In this document: positions 16,416-24,846 of the stretch, in pieces
Layout of the letters: every line of letters begins with the position of its first letter
Position numbering within the stretch: position 1 is the stretch's first letter
Origin: Paenibacillus_AB hodogayensis
GTDB lineage: Bacteria > Bacillota > Bacilli > Paenibacillales > NBRC-103111
Assembly: GCF_039536325.1 (NCBI RefSeq)
Contig: NZ_BAAAYO010000010.1
Location: forward strand, 434,001-498,000
Length of the DNA: 64,000 nt
Reading direction: 5' to 3'
Notes under the pieces: generated by a model
Seen by the model: the letters and a program-made list of their open reading frames with translations, nothing else
Database searches by the model: none
What the model was told of the DNA's origin: nothing
Translations under genes and position numbers: made by a program

Positions 16416-16856
16416 TTAGGCTTCGTCGGAGGGCCGATATATTTCTTTCTTAAAGTAATAATGCCTGCTCCCCGTCGGAGCATCTTCGAATACCGCCACT
16501 TCGCTGTAACCATGTTTTCGATAAAAATCGGGCGCTTGGAAACTGAAAGTATTCAGCTTTAAAAAGGTGCAATTTTTTTCTTTGGCGATGTCCTCGATCT
16601 GATTCAACAGGCGGGTTCCGTAGCCTCTGCCCCTTAACGATTCGTCTATCCAGAGAATATCGATTTCAATCCAATTCCAGCAAAGAACGGCCAGCATTCC
16701 GCCTACCACTTGGCCATCCGTATTCTTAATAGCCAAATTGATTTCCTCGTAACGGGAGCTTAACTCCTCATGCACATGCTTGGAGTTAAATTCGATCAAT
16801 CTTTTTCGGATGTATTCGCTCTCTTCTTTGCTCCCGAATGAAATATCAGCTGTCAT
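16416..16856 (-). CDS. GNAT family N-acetyltransferase
   Basis: A 146-residue acetyltransferase. Motif A reads IDESLRGRGYGTRLLNQIE (about 69-87) with the full R-G-x-G-x-G core, and the C-terminus has FYRKHGYSEVAVFEDAPTGS. The start at 16856 (MTADISF) follows GGAGGG by 5-7 bases and overlaps the end of the exonuclease gene by 11 bases, so the two are co-transcribed. The phrase EIDILWIDESLRG resembles acetyltransferases that modify small amines; the substrate is unknown. A relic of a sister gene lies at 14227-14290. Confidence 0.9.
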   Translation of the reverse strand: MTADISFGSKEESEYIRKRLIEFNSKHVHEELSSRYEEINLAIKNTDGQVVGGMLAVLCWNWIEIDILWIDESLRGRGYGTRLLNQIEDIAKEKNCTFLKLNTFSFQAPDFYRKHGYSEVAVFEDAPTGSRHYYFKKEIYRPSDEA

Positions 16857-17535
16857 GGGACCCTCCGTTATCTTCGTCAAGATCACTCTTTGGCATAACG
16901 AATCTTTTAATAGTCAGACCCTTCTCCAACTCGAAGCTTTTCATATCTTTATTCGAGTAGTCCTGTAAAATGTTCTGAAAAATTCTGCTTATAAGGATAC
17001 AATCGCCTAATGCGTTGTGGCGGGGTACATCGTTATCCCCGATCTTATAATAGTTAATCAAATAATCCGTCGAAAAGATGTCATTCCATTCACGATGAAC
17101 ATTTGCAAATAATGCCTTTGTATCGATAACTGTATTTGGGAACAGCTGCAAACCGTGAATTCGGCAATGCTTGTCCAGCATCGGGAGATCGTACTCATAA
17201 CCAGCCTGAGTGACCAACACCGCTTCGCCGCAGAAGTCGAGAAACTGCTTATAGACTTCGGGAAAAGCCGGTGCATGCAGCATTTCTTCATTGGTAATTC
17301 CGGTTAACTTCTCGATAGCGTCCGGGATAAGCTTAGGAGATTTCACTAATGAATCGAACTTACCGATAATCTGCCCATTTTGAAATAAGATAGCGGCGAT
17401 TTGAGTAATGTATTCCGTCTCAACATGAATCCCTGTTCCTTCCAAGTCAAATATACAATAAGGCCGGTTATGCAAATTCTCTACATAAACCCCTTGTATC
17501 GTATACTCTTCCTTTGATAAAAAAGAAATCTCCAT
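16846..17535 (-). CDS. DEDDh-type 3'-5' exonuclease
   Basis: A 229-residue DnaQ-like exonuclease. The metal-binding acids are visible as CIFDLEGTG (Asp and Glu, about 28-36), VTQAGYEYDLPML (Asp, about 115-119) and RHNALGDC (His and Asp, about 176-183), i.e. Exo I, II and III of the DEDDh type. It would remove nucleotides from DNA or RNA 3' ends, like KapD or the polymerase III epsilon subunit. It is not fused to a polymerase or helicase. The acetyltransferase gene overlaps its end. Confidence 0.88.
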   Translation of the reverse strand: MEISFLSKEEYTIQGVYVENLHNRPYCIFDLEGTGIHVETEYITQIAAILFQNGQIIGKFDSLVKSPKLIPDAIEKLTGITNEEMLHAPAFPEVYKQFLDFCGEAVLVTQAGYEYDLPMLDKHCRIHGLQLFPNTVIDTKALFANVHREWNDIFSTDYLINYYKIGDNDVPRHNALGDCILISRIFQNILQDYSNKDMKSFELEKGLTIKRFVMPKSDLDEDNGGSHDS

Positions 17536-17553
17536 GGTAAGCCCTCCTTTACT

Positions 17554-18033
17554 CTAAATCGATAGCGGGTTCAACTGCACCGCCGCCTGCTTGCCGCTAA
17601 GCTGGATGCCGGTTGCGGGACGTCCGGAAGGCTTCAACTCCCGGATCAGCCGCTCCAGCAGCTCCTTGGCCTGTTGGCCCTCCTTGCCTTGAATGCGGAC
17701 CGTAAACAGGACAGAGTCGCCGGCCAACAGGATGCGGTGCGCCTGCTCCGCCTTCGTCTCGAAGTCATGGTCTTCGATGCGCGGCGTCAGGCGGATTTCC
17801 TTGACCTTGGCAGGCCTGTCCCGCTTGCTCGCCTGCTGGGCCGCCTGTTTGGCCGCTCCGGACGCAATTAGCCGGCACGGCGGCGGGCTGCTCATCAGCG
17901 ACTCGCAGACAAGGTCGACCTTCAGCTTGCGGGCCATTGCCAGCGCCTCCGCGGTCGAGACGATGCCCAGATCCTCGCCATTGACCCCGGTCAGCTGCAC
18001 TTCGGACGCTTTAATTTTTTCGTTCATGATCAT
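17554..18033 (-). CDS. Divergent paralogue of translation initiation factor IF-3
   Basis: A 159-residue protein with both IF-3 domains: an N-terminal NEKIKASEVQLTGVNGEDLG region and a C-terminal KVKEIRLTPRIEDHDFETK region. The normally conserved segment ending in KPPVCRIMDYGK is degenerate here (SPPPCRLIASGA), and the linker is short and rich in Ala, Gln and Lys. Canonical infC sits with rpmI-rplT and starts with a rare codon; this one is alone and starts with ATG (18033), 7 bases after GGGGG. It may bind 30S subunits under special conditions, compete with IF-3, or have another RNA-binding role. Confidence 0.85.
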   Translation of the reverse strand: MIMNEKIKASEVQLTGVNGEDLGIVSTAEALAMARKLKVDLVCESLMSSPPPCRLIASGAAKQAAQQASKRDRPAKVKEIRLTPRIEDHDFETKAEQAHRILLAGDSVLFTVRIQGKEGQQAKELLERLIRELKPSGRPATGIQLSGKQAAVQLNPLSI

Positions 18034-18062
18034 TGTGGATACCCCCGAACTTTCGTTATAAT
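18033..18062 (+). promoter_or_regulatory. Promoter in a 62-bp divergent intergenic region
   Basis: TATAAT (18057-18062) on the plus strand with TTGTGG (18033-18038) 18 bases upstream would drive the small gene at 18096. The same bases read TATAAC on the minus strand and may serve the IF-3 paralogue, so the two divergent genes probably share control. Confidence 0.5.
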
Positions 18063-18095
18063 GATCCATATTACGGGTTTGAAGGGGATTTTTCA

Positions 18096-18413
18096 ATGAG
18101 CGACAGCTACAGCAAGCAAATGGAAGAGCAAATCATCCGCAATTACGAACGGGACGAGCATATGATGATTCTCGTCTTCGCCCAATGGTGCGTCAACCAC
18201 GACCTGGATCCGACTGCGCTGTACAACCGCGCCTACCCGGATCAGCCGGCCAATCCGGTGCTGCAGCAGACGATCGAACTAACCGTACCCAAGGACGAGG
18301 CCGGCTTCATTCCCGACGAGACGCTGCTCGGCGTGCTGTCGATGTTCGGCAACGAGGAGCTGGCGTATACGGTCACCGAGGAGATCGGCAAACGCGGCAA
18401 TCGTCCGCGCTGA
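18096..18413 (+). CDS. Small acidic hypothetical protein
   Basis: A 105-residue soluble protein, not recognised. It is acidic, with no signal peptide or membrane segment; notable stretches are MILVFAQWCVNHDLDPTALY (about 26-45) and FIPDETLLGVLSMFGNEELA (about 72-91). The latter suggests a compact helical fold. The ATG at 18096 has AAGGGG 8 bases upstream. It is divergent from the IF-3 paralogue with only 62 bases between them, which hints at a linked role or common regulation. Confidence 0.75.
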   Translation: MSDSYSKQMEEQIIRNYERDEHMMILVFAQWCVNHDLDPTALYNRAYPDQPANPVLQQTIELTVPKDEAGFIPDETLLGVLSMFGNEELAYTVTEEIGKRGNRPR

Positions 18414-18498
18414 TGCCTGAAGCGCCATTTCGCGGCCCAGCGACAAAGACTGCATCGTCATGTGCGACGGGACCTCGGACGGTACCAAGTCCATTCTT

Positions 18499-18543
18499 CA
18501 AAAAACGGCCGCCTTCAGCGCAAGCTGAAAGCGGCCGTTTTGG
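18499..18543. terminator. Bidirectional rho-independent terminator
   Basis: A long stem, AACGGCCGC then TTCAGC, closes on GCTGAA then GCGGCCGTT with loop GCAA. It is flanked by A-runs on the left and TTTT on the right, so it can stop transcription from both the small gene and the convergent secreted-protein gene. Confidence 0.85.
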
Positions 18544-18636
18544 GTTTAATCGGGCGATATGCCGATCCGGTAACCGTTCCTTTTCGACCAATCGCCGTTG
18601 TACCCGGGTTGAAAAGAGAATAAGGTCGTTCCTGGC

Positions 18637-21492
18637 TTAGTGGACGGTCACCGCGACACGGTTCGTCTCCACTGTCGTCCCGTCGATGGTCGTCTGTGCC
18701 CATACCTCGGCGGTCCCTGGCAGCTTGCCGACAAGCTTGCCGTTCTCGAAGCCGACGACGGACGGATTGTCGGTGAACCATACCGGATGGCGGCGCTCCA
18801 GCTTCTCAATCGTCCTCCCCGCCTTGTCCAGCAGCCCCGTAATCGCCGGCTCCGCCCTTTCCCCAATCGCCAGGCTCGCCGAGGAAAGCTCCAAACGGGC
18901 TCCTACAGGCTGGGCGATCAAGCCGGGTATCGTGATTTTCAGCAGATCCGTTTCTTCGGTCAAATAGAAGTGGCCGAAATCGTCCTGCGCCAGACGGTTG
19001 TTTTTGCCCGCGTTGCGAATCAATTGCTTCTGCTTCGTGACCGCATCGATGCGGAAAAACTGGTTCGCTTGGGTGCCGTAGACGTTGCCGTCGGTCCCGA
19101 TTACGAACTGGGTATCGCGCCATACCGCGCTGCTGTACGAGCGCGTCACGAGATTTTGCCGATGCACCACCTGCCTCGTATTCGGGTCGAAGATGAACAG
19201 ATCGCCCTCCGCCGAGCCCCAGATGTTGCCGTCCGGTCCGACGATCAGCTCGGTGATCGCCTTCTTGCCCGGCACCGGAACCGTCTCGAACACCTTCTGG
19301 TTGTTCGCCACATCCCAAATGAACAGCTTCGCCTCGGTGGCGGTCGGATCGATGCCAAGTCCGCCCCAAATGTTCGAGCCGCCGTACACGAGCCCGTCCT
19401 TGTACGTGACGGCCGTCACGCTTTGCTGATCCACCACGTTCCAATAGACCTCGCGTTCGTTCGTCTCCAGGTCGTAGATGACCAGCGAACCGCCTAGGAA
19501 GCCGTATTTCGGCACCGTGCCGATTACAAGCTTACCTTCCTCCGGCATCACGGTGCCTGCCAGACCGCGGTCCTGGTGACCGACATTCGAGGCGGTGAAT
19601 ATATACTTCGGATTCGGCGCGGCGACCGACTGGCGGTCCCACGGCAGCGCCTGATCATATTCGTATACCCTCATTCCGGTATAGGTAACGTAATAAATTT
19701 TGTCCTTGTAGCTGTAAATCCGGTCGGTCTGGCTGCCAGGCACCGTCTGCTCGACGCCGACGGATTGCTTGGAATACTCCCGCCGTTCCCCGGTTACGGG
19801 GTCGTACATCGCATTGCCGCCGACAACGAAGGCGCTCACATGCATCAATCCGTCATTGCCTTTGGCTGCGGAATGCAGGCCGCTCGGCTCGCCGAGTATC
19901 GGAATGGGCACCGAACGGACGGCGCCGGTCGCCGGATTGTACTTGAACAGATTTCCTTCCGCTATCGCCACGAGCGAATTGCCGGGAAAAGCCGGATCGC
20001 TCAGCTGCGCGAACGTGAAACCGTTGACGTCGAAGCCCGTATCCACGCCAAGTCTCGTATACTGTTTCGTGCTGAAATCGTAATGACCCAGCTCCGAATA
20101 AGCGGTATAGTAGATTTTGTCGTCATCGGGAGAAAGCGGCGAGACGAGCCGCGACGTGACCGTATCGTTCGTCGACTCGAACTGGCCGGTTTGCAAATCA
20201 AAGGCCAGCGTCGCTCCCGGGGAAAGCCGCATGAACAGCTTGTCCTCGACGATGCTCATGTCCCATACGAATTGCGCCGAAGCAAACTGCGGCGGAAGCG
20301 GAATTTCCGTCTTCGTCCCGGTATCGCGGTCATACCGGATCAGGTGAGCGTGGGAGCCGATGCCGTAGTAATAATCGTTGCGATTCGCATCGTAAGCGAC
20401 GGAGTACAAATAATACTCGTCAGGCGTAGCCGCCCCCAACTGCACCAGCTCATTCGTTACCGTGTTGTATTCGAAGGCGATATTTTTATTGTAGGTACCG
20501 CCCACCAGTTTGCCGTCCGGACCGTTCTTGAGATCGTATACGGCAGCGCCCGGCAGCTTCTTCACAAAATGCACCTTGTCTTCTCCGGGCGTGTAGGAGA
20601 ACAGGTTCGTCGGCGTCCCAGTCATGTAAACGGTTCCATCCGGTTGAACAGCGAGCCCCCGCAAATATTCGCCTTTATAGTACGTTCCGTATACCGTATC
20701 CTCGACGGTAATCTGCTTGAGCACCGTCTCCGCGTCCACATCGATCACAAGCAATTGGGCCGGAAGCGCCTGCAAGGTAGCGTAGGCGAGCGTGCGGCCC
20801 GACGGCTCCTTGTAGAATACTGCGCGGGCAATATCGATATTGTGAATAAACGCTCCCAGATTGGTCAACTCGTACTCGACGGTGCTCGCATTAGATAGCC
20901 TCAAATACAAATCGTCCACGTTCGTCGCCCCCTTCCCGGCATTCTGGGAATAGATCAGTACTCGGGCATAGGCGCCCAACGCCGGCACGTCCGCTTCCAA
21001 ATTGTATTCGGTCCACGCCGTACCGGGCGTCAGCGTCACGAATTTGTTGCTCAGGGCGGCGTTGACGACGTCGTCTGTCGTCTTCTTGTACGTACGGATG
21101 CCGGCATATACCGTCCCAGTCGTTTGGGCCGCCTGAAGTCTTAGCAGCAGAGAATCGCCCGCGGACACTTCAATCGGATCGCTGTAGGCGACGACGGCGG
21201 TTGTCGTCGAATTATCGACGACCCGCAAGCTGTTGCTTCCTTCGCTGCCCATGCTGTCGGTTACCTCCATCGTGATCCCCGCCGGATTCGTTCCCCGCAA
21301 ATTCCACCCCGGGATCGGCCGGTTCTCCTCCGGTGCCATCTCAAAGCCCGGATTGACCAGCAAATTCGGCGCCTCCGTATCGGCTCTCGCCGGAGCCGCT
21401 CCGCTCAACAGCGCGGACGCCAGCAGGACGGCCGCGACGGCTGTGCGACATGCCTTGCGATATGCCGTGGCCCTCAACTTGATGCTCATCAT
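18637..21492 (-). CDS. Large secreted beta-propeller protein with N-terminal carbohydrate-binding-like domain and C-terminal Ig-like domain
   Basis: A 951-residue exported protein. Signal peptide: positive N-terminus, then AAVLLASALLSGAAPARA (about 19-36). Next comes a CBM4/9-like jelly-roll domain (LLVNPGFEM at about 43, to about 200). A long series of beta-propeller repeats follows (for example PDGTVYMTGTPTNLFSY, PDGKLVGGTYN, GTDGNVYGTQANQFFRID), long enough for two propellers. The final ~85 residues resemble a bacterial Ig-like domain (VVGFENGKLVGKLPGTAEVW). No catalytic motif is recognised. GGGAGGG precedes the ATG. It lies downstream of a sugar-binding lipoprotein and may bind or process a polysaccharide. 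Confidence 0.82.
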   Translation of the reverse strand: MMSIKLRATAYRKACRTAVAAVLLASALLSGAAPARADTEAPNLLVNPGFEMAPEENRPIPGWNLRGTNPAGITMEVTDSMGSEGSNSLRVVDNSTTTAVVAYSDPIEVSAGDSLLLRLQAAQTTGTVYAGIRTYKKTTDDVVNAALSNKFVTLTPGTAWTEYNLEADVPALGAYARVLIYSQNAGKGATNVDDLYLRLSNASTVEYELTNLGAFIHNIDIARAVFYKEPSGRTLAYATLQALPAQLLVIDVDAETVLKQITVEDTVYGTYYKGEYLRGLAVQPDGTVYMTGTPTNLFSYTPGEDKVHFVKKLPGAAVYDLKNGPDGKLVGGTYNKNIAFEYNTVTNELVQLGAATPDEYYLYSVAYDANRNDYYYGIGSHAHLIRYDRDTGTKTEIPLPPQFASAQFVWDMSIVEDKLFMRLSPGATLAFDLQTGQFESTNDTVTSRLVSPLSPDDDKIYYTAYSELGHYDFSTKQYTRLGVDTGFDVNGFTFAQLSDPAFPGNSLVAIAEGNLFKYNPATGAVRSVPIPILGEPSGLHSAAKGNDGLMHVSAFVVGGNAMYDPVTGERREYSKQSVGVEQTVPGSQTDRIYSYKDKIYYVTYTGMRVYEYDQALPWDRQSVAAPNPKYIFTASNVGHQDRGLAGTVMPEEGKLVIGTVPKYGFLGGSLVIYDLETNEREVYWNVVDQQSVTAVTYKDGLVYGGSNIWGGLGIDPTATEAKLFIWDVANNQKVFETVPVPGKKAITELIVGPDGNIWGSAEGDLFIFDPNTRQVVHRQNLVTRSYSSAVWRDTQFVIGTDGNVYGTQANQFFRIDAVTKQKQLIRNAGKNNRLAQDDFGHFYLTEETDLLKITIPGLIAQPVGARLELSSASLAIGERAEPAITGLLDKAGRTIEKLERRHPVWFTDNPSVVGFENGKLVGKLPGTAEVWAQTTIDGTTVETNRVAVTVH

Positions 21493-21739
21493 ACATCCCT
21501 CCCCATCTATGGCATAGGAATGACCGCGTGCCTTGCGGCAGACAGCCGTCCCCGATGCGCCTCCTGCGTCGTCTTGCTCCTGTCCGGCTTCCGTCGGCGG
21601 CTCTGAGGCCGGTCGCTCGCTTGCCGTAGAATCTCGAGCCGCCCGTCTAACCGCCGTCGCGCCGGTCCGCTGCCGGCAAAACCCGTCCGCCCGCAGCTTC
21701 TTCCTTACTGGCCGACGGCCAAGCTGCCTCCATGCCGCC

Positions 21740-23056
21740 TTACTTGCTCTTTTGTTTGGCCAACTCGGCCTTCAGCTTCTCGTCCAGATCGCGCAAGGCG
21801 GTATTGACGTCCGTCTTGCCCTGGGCGACGTCAACAAAGCTTTGACTAAGCAGGTTTTGCTGCGTCACGCCCGGAATGTCCGTCAGCCCCGCCTGCCGTT
21901 TCTGCGTATAGGGAATCGGCGGATAGGCGTTGATGGCGTCCATGTTCTTTTTGCTGTAGACCGGATGTCCCTTTCCAAGCGCCTTTTGCACTTCCGTACT
22001 GCTGAGCGTCGTCGTAATGCCTTTGCGAGAGTCCTCCATCTGCAGCTCGTCGGACAGCATCGTCATGATCATCTCGAAGGCGTCCTCCTTATGCTTGCTC
22101 GTGCCGGTGATCGACCAGTAGGCCGGGCCGCGCTGCGGCATCAGCTTGGGCGCACCTTCCATGATCGGATACGAGACCAAATCCCAGTTCAGCTCCGGCG
22201 GAAGCACCAGGTAAACGCTGTGCTGGTTCGTCATCAGCGCCACGTTGCCTTTGGCGAACGCCTGGCTGTCGAGCGCGGCCGTGCTTTCGATCGTATTGTT
22301 CGGAATTTCGTAGAACCGTTTCAAATTGTTGAACAGCGTCGTCCAGCGCGCCGGATCGGCCAGTTTGTCCGCCTTCGGATCGAGGATCGGCAGCGAGAAC
22401 GGATTGTCGCGCAGCAGGTTCGTCGGATGCGAGCTGAAGCCGCGGTATATGACTCCGCCGTCCACCCGGGTCATCTTCTTAGCGAGCTCGTACAGCTCAT
22501 CCCAGGTCATGCCGTCCTTTGGATAAGCGACGCCGAATTTGTCGAACAAATCTTTATTGTAGTACAGCGCCTGCGGAAAGTACGGCGGCACCGGCAAGCC
22601 GTACAACGCGCCCGTACGGCCGACGTCGAGAATTTCGTCGATGAACACTTTGTTGAACCGGTTCAAGTCGTATTTGGCATTTTTCACAAATTCGTTCAGA
22701 TCGAAGCCGAGACCCAGATCGAGATAGCCGCTCACGAGCGTCGGCACGTCGGTGCGGATCAAGTCCGGCGTATTGCCGGAGGCGATCAGGTCGTTGATCG
22801 TCGAGCCTTTTGCTCCCGCGTAATATTCCACTGTAATGTGCGGAAATTTCTTCTTCAAAGTATCGCGGAAGCGTTCGTCAAACTCCTCCGCCTTCACGCC
22901 CGCCGCCAATATCCTCATCGTATACGGCTCTTTGGGCTTCTCCTCCGGCTTGACGCCACCGCTCTCGGAAGCTCCTTCGTTCTTCTGACCGCAAGCCGTC
23001 ACCAGCAGCAGCAGTGACAGCGCTCCCGCCGCCCCGATCTTTCTTATTCTCGCCAT
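21740..23056 (-). CDS. Extracellular solute-binding lipoprotein (sugar ABC transporter type)
   Basis: A 438-residue family 1 solute-binding protein. The signal peptide ends in a lipobox (LLVTAC, Cys at about 22), so it is lipid-anchored outside the membrane. Recognisable family parts: FPHITVEYYAGAKGSTINDLIASG-like N-lobe (first part only cited), GLPVPPYFPQALYYNKDLFD and DGMTWDELYELAKKM. The start at 23056 (MARIRKIG) leaves a proper signal peptide; 19 further residues upstream are possible but unlikely. No permease or ATPase gene is adjacent, so it is an orphan binding protein relying on a transporter elsewhere. The 247 bases to the next gene hold no clear terminator. Confidence 0.9.
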   Translation of the reverse strand: MARIRKIGAAGALSLLLLVTACGQKNEGASESGGVKPEEKPKEPYTMRILAAGVKAEEFDERFRDTLKKKFPHITVEYYAGAKGSTINDLIASGNTPDLIRTDVPTLVSGYLDLGLGFDLNEFVKNAKYDLNRFNKVFIDEILDVGRTGALYGLPVPPYFPQALYYNKDLFDKFGVAYPKDGMTWDELYELAKKMTRVDGGVIYRGFSSHPTNLLRDNPFSLPILDPKADKLADPARWTTLFNNLKRFYEIPNNTIESTAALDSQAFAKGNVALMTNQHSVYLVLPPELNWDLVSYPIMEGAPKLMPQRGPAYWSITGTSKHKEDAFEMIMTMLSDELQMEDSRKGITTTLSSTEVQKALGKGHPVYSKKNMDAINAYPPIPYTQKRQAGLTDIPGVTQQNLLSQSFVDVAQGKTDVNTALRDLDEKLKAELAKQKSK

Positions 23057-23320
23057 ATTGCCCGTCGCCCCCCATGGACTGTTCCTGATTTGGTCTTGCA
23101 AAGTCCTGCGCATACCTTGCCGTTCTCTCGATCCGCCCTCCTTTTCTAACCCTATACTAACCCTATATTCAAAATACGGCTTTTTGTAAGCGTAGTCAAT
23201 GCATCTGTACCGCTTTTTTCATGTCTTTAAAATGTCTATATGCTACCGGGCTCCACGACAAAAAAAAGGTACCCGGGAGCTAGAGCTCCGCGAATACCGG
23301 AAATCCGATCAACCCGACGC

Positions 23321-23350
23321 AAAAAAGCCCCTTCGCTGTCGCGAAAGGGC
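23321..23350 (-). terminator. Rho-independent terminator after the Rrf2 gene
   Basis: On the minus strand GCCCTTTCGC gaca GCGAAGGGGC is followed by six T residues. The rest of 23057-23398 (342 bases upstream of the binding protein) shows no gene. Confidence 0.85.
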
Positions 23351-23398
23351 ATTCCCTACGTATATCAACGCTTTTCCGTCTGCAAAAGTGTACACGGG

Positions 23399-23902
23399 TT
23401 ACGACCGGACGGACGGATCGTTGGAGACTTGACTCGGACTACCGACGATCGGGACGAAGGAATCGACTTTCTCCATAACGTCGGCCAACGTAAATCGGCG
23501 CAAGTAATCGATCGTCTGCTGCTCGGCGCCGGACATAATTTTGGACAGCTCCACGTCCAGCAGATCTCCGGCTTCCTCGCCGCAGCCGACATTGCCATCG
23601 GCCTCGGCGCTTTCGGCGGTGCATTCCGTCTTGACGGCTACGTAAATATCGGCCAAGGTGACGCAGCTCGCCGATTTCTTCAGCGTATAGCCGCCGTCGC
23701 GTCCTTCCCTCGCTTCGACAATACCGGCTTGCACAAGCGATTGCAGCACCCTTCGGATAAAGGTCGCATGGGAGTTCACCTGGCATGCCATGTTCGCGCT
23801 GGAGAGCATGCCCCCGCTGCGCGTCAGCCATACGAGCGCGTGTACGGCAACTCCGAAGCGCGGCGGCCCGACGGCGCTGCCCCGGCTATTCGTTGAACCC
23901 AT
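23399..23902 (-). CDS. Rrf2 family transcriptional regulator
   Basis: A 167-residue winged-helix regulator. Seen: the helix-turn-helix part FIRRVLQSLVQAGIVEAREG (about 49-68) and the wing DGGYTLKKSASCVTLADIY. Two Cys residues 15 apart (TECTAESAEADGNVGC) occupy the loop where IscR-type members bind an Fe-S cluster, but the three-Cys IscR spacing is missing. It may be a redox sensor or a YwnA-like regulator. The start at 23902 is preferred because GGGAGTGA precedes it; an ATG 15 bases upstream lacks a site. Confidence 0.88.
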   Translation of the reverse strand: MGSTNSRGSAVGPPRFGVAVHALVWLTRSGGMLSSANMACQVNSHATFIRRVLQSLVQAGIVEAREGRDGGYTLKKSASCVTLADIYVAVKTECTAESAEADGNVGCGEEAGDLLDVELSKIMSGAEQQTIDYLRRFTLADVMEKVDSFVPIVGSPSQVSNDPSVRS

Positions 23903-23955
23903 CGCAGTCACTCCCATCGATTGTTCCCAGAAGTATTTGTATCGCCTTGCCTTCT

Positions 23956-23984
23956 ATTATATAGCTTTCCGGGATATCCGACAA
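23956..23984 (-). promoter_or_regulatory. Promoter of the Rrf2 gene
   Basis: TTGTCG (23979-23984) and a perfect TATAAT (23956-23961) on the minus strand with a 17-base spacer. It lies immediately after the nadE stop, 50-80 bases before the Rrf2 start. Confidence 0.65.
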
Positions 23985-23990
23985 ACCGGT

Positions 23991-24830
23991 TTACGCCTGC
24001 GATCTCCACCAGCCGTCGTATGGCGTGACGGGCAGCTCTCTTTTGTGCCGGGTTGCCAGAAAGCGCGTCTCGATCTTCTCCGCAGCTTCGTCCGGCAGCG
24101 GCTTTCCTTCCAAATAATCGTCCAACTGCTCGTACGAAAGGCCAAGCTCCGTCTCGTCCGCTTGTCCGGGCTTATTGTCCAGCAAATCGGCCGTAGGGGT
24201 TTTCTCGTAGAGCCGGGCAGACGCCTGTAAATGCTGCAGCAGCTGCCGCCCTTGACGCTTGTTCAGCCCCGTCAGCGGGGTGATATCCGCTCCGCCATCT
24301 CCGAACTTGGTGAAAAAGCCGGTGAGCGCTTCCGCCGCATGATCGGTGCCGATCACGATTGCCTGACCGGCATATGCGCCGAACAAATATTGAACGACCA
24401 TGCGAATGCGGGCTTTCACGTTACCCTTATCGTAATCGCGGATCGCTTCTCCCGTCGCTTTGGCAAATTCGGGCACGAACGCGTCCGTTACCGCCTGAAT
24501 GTTGAATACGTACGATTGATCCGGCTTGATAAAATCGAGCGCCTGCTGAGCGTCTTCCTCGTCATGCTGAACGCCGTAGGGCAGACGAACCGCGATAAAG
24601 CGGTAGGCGGGATCGGAAGTTTCCGCGCGAAGCTCCTCAACGCACAGCTGTGCCAGCCTGCCGGCGAGCGTCGAATCCTGACCGCCGGATATGCCGAGCA
24701 CCAGCGTCTTAGCCTTCGTTTGCAGCATATAGTCTTTCATAAATTGAATGCGCCCCCGCACTTCTTCCCCGGCATCGATGGCGGGCTTGACGTTCAACGC
24801 TTGAATGATGTCCTCCTGCAGCTTTCTCAT
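23991..24830 (-). CDS. nadE: Ammonia-dependent NAD+ synthetase
   Basis: Catalyses the last step of NAD+ synthesis, amidation of deamido-NAD+ with ammonia and ATP. The 279-residue length matches the NH3-dependent single-domain form; no glutaminase domain is present. The ATP pyrophosphatase P-loop SGGQDST (about 49-55) and the substrate regions RLPYGVQHDEEDAQ, IGTDHAAEALTGFFTKFGDG and KRELPVTPYD are intact. AGGAGAGG precedes the ATG. It follows the alpha/beta hydrolase gene by 16 bases, so the two form an operon. Confidence 0.95.
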   Translation of the reverse strand: MRKLQEDIIQALNVKPAIDAGEEVRGRIQFMKDYMLQTKAKTLVLGISGGQDSTLAGRLAQLCVEELRAETSDPAYRFIAVRLPYGVQHDEEDAQQALDFIKPDQSYVFNIQAVTDAFVPEFAKATGEAIRDYDKGNVKARIRMVVQYLFGAYAGQAIVIGTDHAAEALTGFFTKFGDGGADITPLTGLNKRQGRQLLQHLQASARLYEKTPTADLLDNKPGQADETELGLSYEQLDDYLEGKPLPDEAAEKIETRFLATRHKRELPVTPYDGWWRSQA

Positions 24831-24846
24831 CTCGAACCTCTCCTCT

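Noticed and set aside
21533..23017. 494-codon plus-strand frame
   Set aside because: Antisense shadow of the solute-binding lipoprotein gene.
23240..23896. 218-codon plus-strand frame
   Set aside because: Mostly antisense to the Rrf2 regulator and its terminator; no ribosome site.
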